Shown here: piece after piece, positions 1-6,645 of the stretch
Layout of the letters: each line of letters begins with the position of its first letter
How positions within the stretch are numbered: the first letter of the stretch is position 1
Source: CAYOCE01 sp964402405
Lineage (GTDB): Bacteria; Pseudomonadota; Alphaproteobacteria; UBA7879
Direction of reading: 5' to 3'
Length of the DNA stretch: 18,951 nt
NCBI GenBank assembly: GCA_964402405.1
Contig: CAYOCE010000025.1
Span: 1-18,951, forward strand
Position numbers and translations under genes: made by a program
Notes under the pieces: model-generated
What the model was told of the DNA's origin: nothing
What the model saw: only the letters and a program-made list of their open reading frames with translations
Databases searched by the model: none

Positions 1-657
1 ATCCAAATGATCTCGCGTTAAATTTGTAAAGGCAGCTGCCTGGAATTGCATGTTGTTGAGCCGTCCTTGATGTAACCCATGACTGGTAGCCTCCATAGCT
101 AAATGGGAAACCCCATCAGATTCCAAATCTGTTAACAGCTGAGCCAAGGCTGCAGCATCGGGGGTTGCCACCTTCAATACATCAAATTTCTGACAACGAT
201 TTTCGGAAACCAATCCAAAAGTCCCCAGGGTTGCACTATTATATCCCAGCAGTTTCCAGATTTGCCGCGCGAATTCCACCGTCGATGTTTTGCCGTTGGT
301 TCCCGTAACCGCCACAATGACCTTAGGGCGACGCGTATAAAATATTCTGAGTATCTGATAAAATGCCTCTTGAACATGGGGATGGCTTAGAAAAATCACA
401 TTGGGATATTGTTCCGTTAAGGATTCACAGGTGGCTTTGGAGGCCATGACAACCATCGCCCCCCGGGCAATGGCATCCCCAATATATTTTTCCCCATCTT
501 CCTTAATTCCCGAAAGAGCACCGAATAAAGATCCAGGCGTTGCCTTACGTGAATCCAGAACAATAGAAGTAATATCCAAAAGGTCCAATTGGGGAAGGCT
601 TTTGGAATGGATCTCAAGTCCTTTGTCGACTCTTTTTAAAATATGATCTAAATACAT
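1..657 (-). CDS. murE: MurE, UDP-MurNAc-tripeptide synthetase, N-terminal part (cut by window edge)
   Basis: This ligase adds meso-diaminopimelate to UDP-MurNAc-L-Ala-D-Glu in the cytoplasm, a step of peptidoglycan precursor synthesis. The frame stays open for 219 codons from the ATG at 657 to the left edge, so the 3' part lies outside. Visible in order are an N-terminal Mur-type segment (SIVLDSRKATPGSLFGAL), the ATP-binding P-loop VTGTNGKTSTVEF near residue 120, and the Mur ligase stretches EATSHGLHQGR and FTNLTRDHLD near the edge. The start lies three bases beyond the ftsI stop, consistent with one operon. Diaminopimelate rather than lysine as substrate is inferred from Gram-negative context, because the specificity motif is not in the window. 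Confidence 0.95.
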   Translation of the reverse strand, partial: MYLDHILKRVDKGLEIHSKSLPQLDLLDITSIVLDSRKATPGSLFGALSGIKEDGEKYIGDAIARGAMVVMASKATCESLTEQYPNVIFLSHPHVQEAFYQILRIFYTRRPKVIVAVTGTNGKTSTVEFARQIWKLLGYNSATLGTFGLVSENRCQKFDVLKVATPDAAALAQLLTDLESDGVSHLAMEATSHGLHQGRLNNMQFQAAAFTNLTRDHLD

Positions 658-660
658 TTT

Positions 661-2334
661 CTATTCTCCAGGAGTGGGCAAATATAGGACTGATTGTATC
701 TCTGGTGTTTGTTCATCCACCGGCATAATACCTAAAAGGGGCGCCATGCGGAAGATCACTTCTTTGGCAACAGGCGCCGCCGTCCATCCGCCTGTGGCAT
801 AACCAAAGGTATCCTTGGTGGGTTTTGGGGAATCAAGAGTCACCAGCAATACATACTTGGGGTTTATCATAGGAAAGGCCGCAACAACAGAGGCTAAATG
901 ATCTTTTTTCTGATACCCCCCCTGTATCTTCTTATTGGCAGATCCTGTCTTTCCGCCAACCAAATACCCAGGGGCATTGGCTTTTCTAGCTGTTCCCTTC
1001 TGAGCCCCTAAATACAACAATCTACGCATCAGCTCGGAGGTTTTTTCTTGAATGACACGTACACCTTCATCAGGGGCGGCATTGGGAACGAGGGATAGGT
1101 TTTTCAATACGCCCCCATTCACCATGGCGGCAATGGCTCGAACCACATGAAGGGGCGTCACAGCCAGTCCATATCCATAGGAAATGGTGATCATTTCCGT
1201 ATTTTCCCACCGCCCTGGCAGCAAAGGCCTTCCTGTTTCAGGCAACTCTATTTTAACGGGTTCAAAAAATCCTAATTTTTTCATAAACATCTTTTGATAG
1301 GCGGGGCCTATTTCCATAACCATCTTGCCTGTGGCGATGTTAGAGGAATACATGAACATTTCAGGAACCGTCAGCACCCTATTTTTCCCTCGATGATCTG
1401 TGATGGAAAAACGCCCAATACGTAGGGGTTTGGTGGCATCAAAGGAATCTTTTATGGTTACTTTTCCCGAATCTAATGACATGGCAAAGGCGAAGGTTTT
1501 AAAAATGGATCCCATTTCATAAACACCTAAAGTATTGGAATTAAAAGTGACATCACTGTTTGCCGGGATAGGTTTATTAGGATCAAAATCAGGAAGGGAT
1601 ACCATGGCTAGAATTTCCCCTGTTTCAACAGAGATCAAAACCCCATTTCCTCTGATAGCATGAAACTTTTGAATGGCCTTTTGCAGTTCTTCATGCATCA
1701 CATGTTGGATGCGAATATCCAGAGATATCTGCAGAGGGTTCTTTTCCTGTTTCAAAAGATGATCAAAGGCTTTCTCAAGACCTGAGATCCCATTTTGATC
1801 AATATCAGTAAGCCCTAACAAATGACTGGTCAAAGATCCATGGGGATACACACGACGTTCCTCCTGCTGGAAATAAATGCCGGGAATACCCAATTGATAA
1901 ACAGCAGCCTGTTGCTTGGGGGTTAGATTACGCTTGATCCACACGAATGATTTTTGGGATTGGAATTTTTTATACAAGGATTCATAGGATAAATCGGGAA
2001 ATAATTTTGATAGCTTTTTGGCGGCCTCCTCCGCATCCAATAACTGATTTGCCTTTGCATACAGAGACCCTGTTTTCAGATTCGTTGCCAAAACTTCGCC
2101 GTTACGATCCACAATATCTGCCCGCACCACCCCCATATAAGAGCTTTTCCGAGAAGATTTAGAGTCTTGAGAGTCCCCTAGAACCATCAAACTTACCAGG
2201 CGCCACACGACAATGAAGGTCAATAAAAGGATGAGTCCGATAAGCATTACCAAACGATCCTGTGCCATTTTTAGAGACGTTGTTATTGAAATCGATGCTA
2301 ATTTTTGAAGGCGAGAGAGAACTTGTTTAACCAT
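661..2334 (-). CDS. ftsI: FtsI / PBP3, class B septal transpeptidase
   Basis: FtsI is the septal peptidoglycan transpeptidase, anchored in the inner membrane and acting in the periplasm with FtsW. Numbering uses the ATG at 2334 (557 aa). There is one membrane segment at about 28-50, then the class B pedestal motif RADIVDRNGEVLATNL at 71-86. The transpeptidase motifs follow: SIFK with nucleophile S276, SSN at 330-332, and KTG at 462-464. I prefer the ATG at 2334 to a TTG eight codons upstream. The ATG has a good Shine-Dalgarno (AGGTG, 7 nt away) and overlaps the ftsL stop by 8 bp, which suggests translational coupling. Length is normal for the family. Confidence 0.95.
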   Translation of the reverse strand: MVKQVLSRLQKLASISITTSLKMAQDRLVMLIGLILLLTFIVVWRLVSLMVLGDSQDSKSSRKSSYMGVVRADIVDRNGEVLATNLKTGSLYAKANQLLDAEEAAKKLSKLFPDLSYESLYKKFQSQKSFVWIKRNLTPKQQAAVYQLGIPGIYFQQEERRVYPHGSLTSHLLGLTDIDQNGISGLEKAFDHLLKQEKNPLQISLDIRIQHVMHEELQKAIQKFHAIRGNGVLISVETGEILAMVSLPDFDPNKPIPANSDVTFNSNTLGVYEMGSIFKTFAFAMSLDSGKVTIKDSFDATKPLRIGRFSITDHRGKNRVLTVPEMFMYSSNIATGKMVMEIGPAYQKMFMKKLGFFEPVKIELPETGRPLLPGRWENTEMITISYGYGLAVTPLHVVRAIAAMVNGGVLKNLSLVPNAAPDEGVRVIQEKTSELMRRLLYLGAQKGTARKANAPGYLVGGKTGSANKKIQGGYQKKDHLASVVAAFPMINPKYVLLVTLDSPKPTKDTFGYATGGWTAAPVAKEVIFRMAPLLGIMPVDEQTPEIQSVLYLPTPGE

Positions 2335-2686
2335 TTCTTGACACCTCAGCACTGGCAAGCACAGTGGGTGAGGCAGAATCTGGTAATCCCTGAAGCTCTA
2401 AATCAGTCAGAGAGGCAACCTGTATAGCATCGACAGATTTTAATTTTAAGTGTGCATAACTTAAGGATTCAAGACGTTTAGGAGAATTTAAATGGGACCA
2501 TTCCGCCTTTAGAACGTGAATGGCTTCTTTAGTTGTCATGATTTGTTTTTGAATGCCAGAAAGCTCTTTTAAACTAACCCGCACTTTATGTTTTGTATAA
2601 AAAAGCAAAACCCCCATTAGGCTCGCAAGCCCTAATGAATAAAGAGTTATTTGTCTTAGTTTATGCCTTTTTACATTTATATTCAT
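2327..2686 (-). CDS. ftsL: FtsL, divisome bitopic membrane protein
   Basis: FtsL is a small single-pass protein of the FtsQLB complex, which activates FtsWI at the septum. The 119 aa product has a short basic cytoplasmic N-terminus (NVKRHKLR), one membrane helix at about 13-30, and a heptad-like periplasmic helix with the segment LKAEWSHLNSPKRLESLSYAHL. That segment is typical of alphaproteobacterial FtsL (LxAEWxxLNxPxRL). FtsL is poorly conserved overall, so position between rsmH and ftsI is an important part of the call. The start is an ATG with only a weak Shine-Dalgarno. The C-terminal tail after about residue 90 is unremarkable. Confidence 0.88.
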   Translation of the reverse strand: MNINVKRHKLRQITLYSLGLASLMGVLLFYTKHKVRVSLKELSGIQKQIMTTKEAIHVLKAEWSHLNSPKRLESLSYAHLKLKSVDAIQVASLTDLELQGLPDSASPTVLASAEVSRNG

Positions 2687-2710
2687 TTTTTTACACTTAG
2701 TTCTATATAT

Positions 2711-3667
2711 CTAGTTTACTTTAATTACAAACCGAAGTCTTGCAGATCTTGATCTAATATTCGATTTAATTTCATTTTTTTCTGGAACAATTGACTTTCT
2801 TTGGGGCATTTCAAAACAAACATCATGGGACATCTTATGCATCGGGGCTTGATGGCGGGACCCTTCCGACACATTTCCACTATATTTTCGCATAAAACTT
2901 TTCACAATTTTGTCTTCTGTTGAATGAAATGTCACAACAACTAATCGTCCCTGAGGCGCCAATAAATCTTTCGCAACTTCTAAGCCTCGTTCAAGCTCGC
3001 CCATTTCATCATTCACAAAAATCCGCAAGGCCTGAAATGTTTTAGTCGCTGGGTCGATTTTTGAACCGCCTCTTTTTAAAGCGCCATGAATTACATTTCG
3101 CAATTCTTCCGTTGTCGTAAGGGGCTTTATTTCACGGGCGGCTACAATACGCCTGGCAATCAACCTGGATTTAGATTCATCCCCAAATTGCCATAAAATA
3201 TTGGCAATATCGTCTTGGCTAAAGGTATTCACCACATCCGCGGCTGTTCTACCAACTTGTTCCATCCGCATATCCAAGGGACCATTTTGCATAAAGGAAA
3301 ACCCTCGATCTGCCTGATCCAATTGGGGCGAAGACACGCCCAAATCTAGGACAATTCCATCCACATTCGAAATACCTGCCTCTACCAATAGCTCGCCCAT
3401 GTCCCCAAAACGCCCTTGAATAAATCTAAAGCGCCCTGGATAGGTTTTTGTTAACGCCTCCCCATAGGCTTTGGCAGCAGGATCCCGATCTATACCAACG
3501 ACCTGACAAGGGGCGGCCTCTAAAATGGCCCGGGAATATCCCCCCAGTCCAAAGGTTCCATCCACATAAACTGCGTCTGCACGGGGCGACAAAGCACCGA
3601 GCATCTCTGAAAGCATCACAGGAACGTGTCCCGCGGAATTCTCTTTCTGGATATCCCCTAAACTCAT
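2711..3667 (-). CDS. rsmH: RsmH (MraW), 16S rRNA m4C1402 methyltransferase
   Basis: This SAM-dependent enzyme N4-methylates C1402 in the 16S rRNA decoding centre. The 318 aa product starts with GHVPVMLSEML, followed by the SAM-binding segment YVDGTFGLGGYSRAIL and GIDRDPAA. Also present are DLGVSSPQLDQADRGFSF, RIFVNDEMGEL and VVTFHSTEDKIVKSFM, all RsmH hallmarks; the family usually has SFHSLEDR at the last position. The ATG at 3667 has an AAGGA Shine-Dalgarno 8 nt upstream. Twelve bases separate it from the mraZ stop, the conserved order at the head of the dcw cluster. Family length is about 300-320 aa, so the gene looks complete. Confidence 0.96.
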   Translation of the reverse strand: MSLGDIQKENSAGHVPVMLSEMLGALSPRADAVYVDGTFGLGGYSRAILEAAPCQVVGIDRDPAAKAYGEALTKTYPGRFRFIQGRFGDMGELLVEAGISNVDGIVLDLGVSSPQLDQADRGFSFMQNGPLDMRMEQVGRTAADVVNTFSQDDIANILWQFGDESKSRLIARRIVAAREIKPLTTTEELRNVIHGALKRGGSKIDPATKTFQALRIFVNDEMGELERGLEVAKDLLAPQGRLVVVTFHSTEDKIVKSFMRKYSGNVSEGSRHQAPMHKMSHDVCFEMPQRKSIVPEKNEIKSNIRSRSARLRFVIKVN

Positions 3668-3679
3668 GTGCGTTGTCCT

Positions 3680-4138
3680 TTAGTTATCTTTAGTTTGCAA
3701 CTTTAATGTCGCCCCACGCTGACGCAACCTAGATTTAACGTCATCTTGATATTTTTCGAAATCCTTAGGATTCCAAATTTGAAAGGTCGTCCCCCTACCA
3801 ACAAAGGCAGCCTCATCCTGGATCTTTGAAAAATCCTTTAGAGCCTCGGGCAATAAAATCCGCCCATCCCCATCAAAAGCCAATTGATGGGCATCGGCAA
3901 ACAGGCTGGAGGCCAGATCATCATGTTCCTCAGAAAATAAATCCAAGTGATCGACGCTTTTGCTGAGTAGTTCCATCCGATCCATGCCACAGGCTTCAAT
4001 CATGGCTCCTTTATAGGAAGGAAAGGCTACAATCCCTTGAAAAGACTGACCAACCAAAGCCGCACGAAAAGGGGCTGGCACCGACACGCGCCCCTTTTTG
4101 TCCACTTTGTTGATAAATGTCGATAAAAATAACGACAT
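3680..4138 (-). CDS. mraZ: MraZ, transcriptional regulator of the division/cell-wall cluster
   Basis: MraZ is a ring-forming DNA-binding protein with two SpoVT/AbrB-like repeats that controls its own operon. The 152 aa product shows both repeat signatures: DKKGRVSVPAPFR near residues 13-25 and DGDGRILLPEAL in the second half. The start ATG at 4138 has an AAAGGA Shine-Dalgarno a few bases upstream. Immediately upstream lies a strong array of TGGG boxes (4188-4243), the expected operator, so autoregulation is likely. It is the first gene of the mraZ-rsmH-ftsL-ftsI-murE run. Confidence 0.95.
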   Translation of the reverse strand: MSLFLSTFINKVDKKGRVSVPAPFRAALVGQSFQGIVAFPSYKGAMIEACGMDRMELLSKSVDHLDLFSEEHDDLASSLFADAHQLAFDGDGRILLPEALKDFSKIQDEAAFVGRGTTFQIWNPKDFEKYQDDVKSRLRQRGATLKLQTKDN

Positions 4139-4187
4139 ATTAGTCCTTTCATATTGTTCCAGTTGGATGTTCTAAAAATCCTATATA

Positions 4188-4243
4188 TGGGATAGCATGG
4201 GATAATATGGGTGTCAATGGGATTTAATATAAAAAATATGGGA
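4188..4243. promoter_or_regulatory. MraZ operator (TGGG box array) with embedded mraZ promoter candidate
   Basis: On the plus strand, TGGGA, TGGGA, TGGGT and TGGGA begin at 4188, 4198, 4208 and 4218, exactly one helical turn apart with 5-bp spacers. A fifth TGGGA begins at 4239, 21 bp further on. Direct TGGGN repeats spaced by 5 bp are the known MraZ-binding pattern in E. coli. Reading toward mraZ, a perfect -35 (TTGACA, 4217-4212) lies between boxes three and four. Seventeen bases on is a weak -10 (TATCCC, 4194-4189). MraZ bound here would cover the promoter. The array starts 50 bp upstream of the mraZ ATG. Confidence 0.85.
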
Positions 4244-4448
4244 TTACTTGTGAAAATTGAGAAAATAATGAAAAAATAAAATAGAAGATTCCAATGAATA
4301 CAATAAAGATTTTATGTAAGCACCAAGTTCTGGAGGGGAAAAATGGATAGGATAATATCTGTAGATATCCCCTATATAATAGAATTAGAATTTTTTCAGG
4401 CTAGAACGCTTCCTTCGACACATGTTCAATTTTGACTTGTTGATTTTT
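4244..4448. other. Non-coding gap between mraZ regulatory region and the cysteine-rich gene
   Basis: This is A/T-rich sequence with no supportable ORF. Its one structure is a 12-bp perfect inverted repeat, TTTTTCAGGCTA at 4392-4403 matched by TAGCCTGAAAAA at 4450-4461, with 46 bp between. The right arm overlaps the last codons of the neighbouring gene. Neither strand has a T-run after the stem, so it does not look like an ordinary intrinsic terminator. Confidence 0.5.
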
Positions 4449-5099
4449 TTAGCCTGAAAAAGAAGAGAGGGGCTGAGACTTACTGGGAGCCCAGAGGAGA
4501 GCCGCCTCTTCATTCGCCCCTTCATACGAAAGAAGCAATGCTTTCACGCGTCTACGAAACATTTGATTACGAATGAGATGACCAGGAATATAGTGGTTTG
4601 TTATATAAGCATCTGGAGATGTGTATGCCTCAGGATTAGACGCACAACAGCGTAAATAACAACAGTGACCTACAGCTTTTCCACCAAGAAACGTGAACAT
4701 GAAAAAACATGAAACGGAATGCATTACAGTCTCTGCTAAAGCTGCAGCCCCTGTTTTGCAGGCATCCCCTACACAGAAAAAGGGGGACCATCTAATGCTT
4801 TGATAATATCCTCGCGTCAAACTAAAAATTTCTTGAGGATGATCTTTCAAACACCCCCCATGAAAACAAAGAAAAATATTCTTATTTTTATATGGCCTCT
4901 CTTCGCGAGGGTAGCGAATAGTACCATGACCAAAGTCAAATTCCTCTTCCCAGAAGCTAGATTGCAGAGCGCCTTCCTGCTGTCTAGCCCCACTGTTTTC
5001 GCCATAGTAAGAAAACCCTTCAAGGCCATCCATGGCAGAAGCCATATTAAACAGGAAACTATTTGCTAAAATAAAATATGGAAAAAGAAACCTGTGCAT
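4449..5099 (-). CDS. Hypothetical secreted cysteine-rich protein
   Basis: I do not recognise this family. The 216 aa product begins with a probable Sec signal peptide (MHRFLFPYFILANSFLF, cleavage likely after MASA at residue 22). The mature part has nine cysteines, at 78, 83, 109, 114, 131, 146, 147, 151 and 152. They include two spaced pairs (CFHGGC, CVGDAC) and a CC-x3-CC cluster. A hydrophobic stretch at about 117-142 could be a membrane segment. The start is well supported: ATG at 5099 with a near-perfect AAGGAGG 6 nt upstream. The many cysteines after an export signal suggest disulfides or metal binding, but this is inference. It may be lineage-specific. Confidence 0.75.
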   Translation of the reverse strand: MHRFLFPYFILANSFLFNMASAMDGLEGFSYYGENSGARQQEGALQSSFWEEEFDFGHGTIRYPREERPYKNKNIFLCFHGGCLKDHPQEIFSLTRGYYQSIRWSPFFCVGDACKTGAAALAETVMHSVSCFFMFTFLGGKAVGHCCYLRCCASNPEAYTSPDAYITNHYIPGHLIRNQMFRRRVKALLLSYEGANEEAALLWAPSKSQPLSSFSG

Positions 5100-5210
5100 T
5101 ACTGTCCTCCTTAAAAAGGATTATTCAAACATTTCCTTTTTAGATTTTGTTCCTTTCTATCACATTTTTATTTCAAAACAAAGGGAAGTTTTTTGACTAT
5201 CTTTTATTAT

Positions 5211-6230
5211 TCACGATACTTGTGCAAGAGAAAGCTGCACACTTTTCACAGCATCTTCACTCAAAAAATGAGTGATGCTGAACACTCCTTCTTTACAGCT
5301 GATGGACTCAATTTTAACATCTCGAATAGCAGGAAAGCGTTTTAGATCTTGGATCACCCGCTCCAAATCCTGGGGGGATGATATATCCACCTTCAGCTCA
5401 TCTGTTTTTGGTTTTAAAGGTGTTTTCAAATATTTTTGTCGCCACGTATCTTCAATAGTATCCATTATCCTAATAACGCCCTGAGCCCACAAATTTTGCC
5501 CTTCTGGATTTTCTGTTGTCATCTCTATTTTCTCTGATGTTTGAGAGAGAGGACATATATGGGCAGTCATTTTTAAGGAATCTCCCTCAGGTTCAGCAAT
5601 CACGAGCATCACATCAGCCACTTGATAATGACGAATCAACCCTAAAAGAGCTTTGGGGTCTATTTGTATGGCCTTTGTAGCATTTACAAAATTTTCATCT
5701 TCCAAATCCCCAAGGGGGATCACCACATCTATTAATCCATTGGGATGCTTAAAATTTTTCCAAGCTTGCAGCCATTGGTTGGACTCCTCCCATAGGACAG
5801 ATTTTTTCCCATTCTTTAAAATGGGAACAACCAATAGTTTTGGCCCTTTATTCTTGGTATAAGAAATTCCTTTGTTTTGAAAAAATTGGTCAACACGCCC
5901 CTTGTGGAACCCAATCTTGAAATCCCCTATATACCGTGTGGAGGAATTTTTAGCAGAATTTACAGAAAGGGATTCCACAAAGCCTACCAGGTCCTGATCT
6001 TTAATGTCCCCTACCTTTGAACGATCCTCTACAGATACAACACGCGCAACAAAGAAGTCCCAAGCCTTTCGACGTGCGTCTACAATGGCCTGTTCCCGAG
6101 CCATAGTGGCAGACTCACTGGAAATATCAATGGGAACGGATTCAATGAGGAATATATCTTCGGATGCAAAGGTTTGGTGGATAAGTGTAAGAAGTAAGAA
6201 GGTGATTATGAGGTAAGATGTAGTACGCAC
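5211..6230 (-). CDS. DUF2066 family exported protein
   Basis: The 339 aa product has a signal peptide (SYLIITFLLLTLIHQTFA, cleavage near residue 22). The DUF2066 pattern of alphaproteobacteria follows: VESVPIDISSESATMAREQAI near the N-terminus, KLLVVPILKNGKKSVLWEESNQWLQAW in the middle, then VVIPLGDLED and a segment YQVADVMLVIAEPEGD. No function is established for the family; the features fit a periplasmic protein. The start is GTG at 6230, with an AGGA about 12 nt upstream and no better in-frame start nearby. It lies downstream of ftsK and a small lipoprotein but is separated from them by a 125-bp REP-like repeat, so operon membership is uncertain. Confidence 0.82.
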   Translation of the reverse strand: MRTTSYLIITFLLLTLIHQTFASEDIFLIESVPIDISSESATMAREQAIVDARRKAWDFFVARVVSVEDRSKVGDIKDQDLVGFVESLSVNSAKNSSTRYIGDFKIGFHKGRVDQFFQNKGISYTKNKGPKLLVVPILKNGKKSVLWEESNQWLQAWKNFKHPNGLIDVVIPLGDLEDENFVNATKAIQIDPKALLGLIRHYQVADVMLVIAEPEGDSLKMTAHICPLSQTSEKIEMTTENPEGQNLWAQGVIRIMDTIEDTWRQKYLKTPLKPKTDELKVDISSPQDLERVIQDLKRFPAIRDVKIESISCKEGVFSITHFLSEDAVKSVQLSLAQVS

Positions 6231-6270
6231 TTTTTTGATAAGTCCTTTTTAATATTTTTTTTAACTCTCT

Positions 6271-6395
6271 TGAACCACCCCGGCGAAAGTGGTCTTTAGA
6301 CCACCCCGTTGAAAAACGGGGCCCATAGGCCTTTACACCCTCTAGACCTTGCCCGCGTTAGCGCTCTTGGACCCCGGCTTTCGCCGGGGTGGTCC
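6271..6395. repeat. Composite REP-like palindromic repeat (copy 1)
   Basis: Three hairpin units lie in a row: a partial GAACCACCCCGGCGAAAG, a unit with CCCCGTTGAAAAACGGGG (about 6291-6325), and an inverted unit TTGGACCCCGG...CCGGGGTGGTCC (6365-6395). The third is close to the reverse complement of the second, so the element resembles a BIME. It ends one base before the stop codon of the small lipoprotein gene on the minus strand. Related copies are at 9193-9228, 9801-9832 and 14768-14860. It may act as a transcription terminator or mRNA stabiliser. Confidence 0.8.
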
Positions 6396-6396
6396 A

Positions 6397-6594
6397 TTAT
6401 GTACTTGACTGATTCTCCCTCAGCAACTTCATTGCACTCTCATTGGCCTTCAATAAAGTAGAAACCTCTTGGTGCACATGGGCAGATGTGTCCGGCGGCG
6501 TTGCATCCACGGGAACATCATTTAAATCCGGATAGGGGCGCTCTGAGCATCCCGGAACCAGCACCAAAAACATGAGTAAAATAATATATTGCAT
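6397..6594 (-). CDS. Small outer-membrane-type lipoprotein, hypothetical
   Basis: The 65 aa precursor has a hydrophobic leader (MQYIILLMFLVLVPGC) ending in a VPGC lipobox, which gives a mature lipoprotein starting at Cys16. The remainder, SERPYPDLNDVPVDATPPD, is proline-rich and probably extended, followed by a short helix (HQEVSTLLKANESAMKLLREN). Small alphaproteobacterial lipoproteins with a YPxLxxVP segment are familiar to me, but no function is assigned. It lies 51 bp downstream of ftsK. A promoter of its own (TTGACA, 16 bp, TACACT) would place the transcript start at or beside the ATG. There is no properly spaced Shine-Dalgarno. LspA, also encoded in this window, would process it. Confidence 0.72.
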   Translation of the reverse strand: MQYIILLMFLVLVPGCSERPYPDLNDVPVDATPPDTSAHVHQEVSTLLKANESAMKLLRENQSST

Positions 6595-6600
6595 ACCTTT

Positions 6601-6628
6601 AGTGTAGGGGGGTTTTAGCTGTTGTCAA
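6601..6628 (-). promoter_or_regulatory. Sigma70-type promoter predicting a leaderless lipoprotein mRNA
   Basis: On the minus strand there is a perfect -35 (TTGACA, 6628-6623), a 16-bp spacer and a -10 TACACT (6606-6601). The initiator ATG is at 6594, seven bases past the -10, which is where transcription normally begins. The mRNA would therefore have essentially no 5' leader, in keeping with the missing Shine-Dalgarno. Confidence 0.5.
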
Positions 6629-6645
6629 TGGGGTATGGATCATCT

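Noticed and set aside
401..646. Plus-strand ORF opposite murE
   Set aside because: The minus strand encodes clear MurE motifs throughout; the plus frame is a shadow.
2335..2358. Longer ftsI start at a TTG (2358)
   Set aside because: The ATG at 2334 has a well-spaced AGGTG ribosome site and the usual short overlap with ftsL; the TTG has none.
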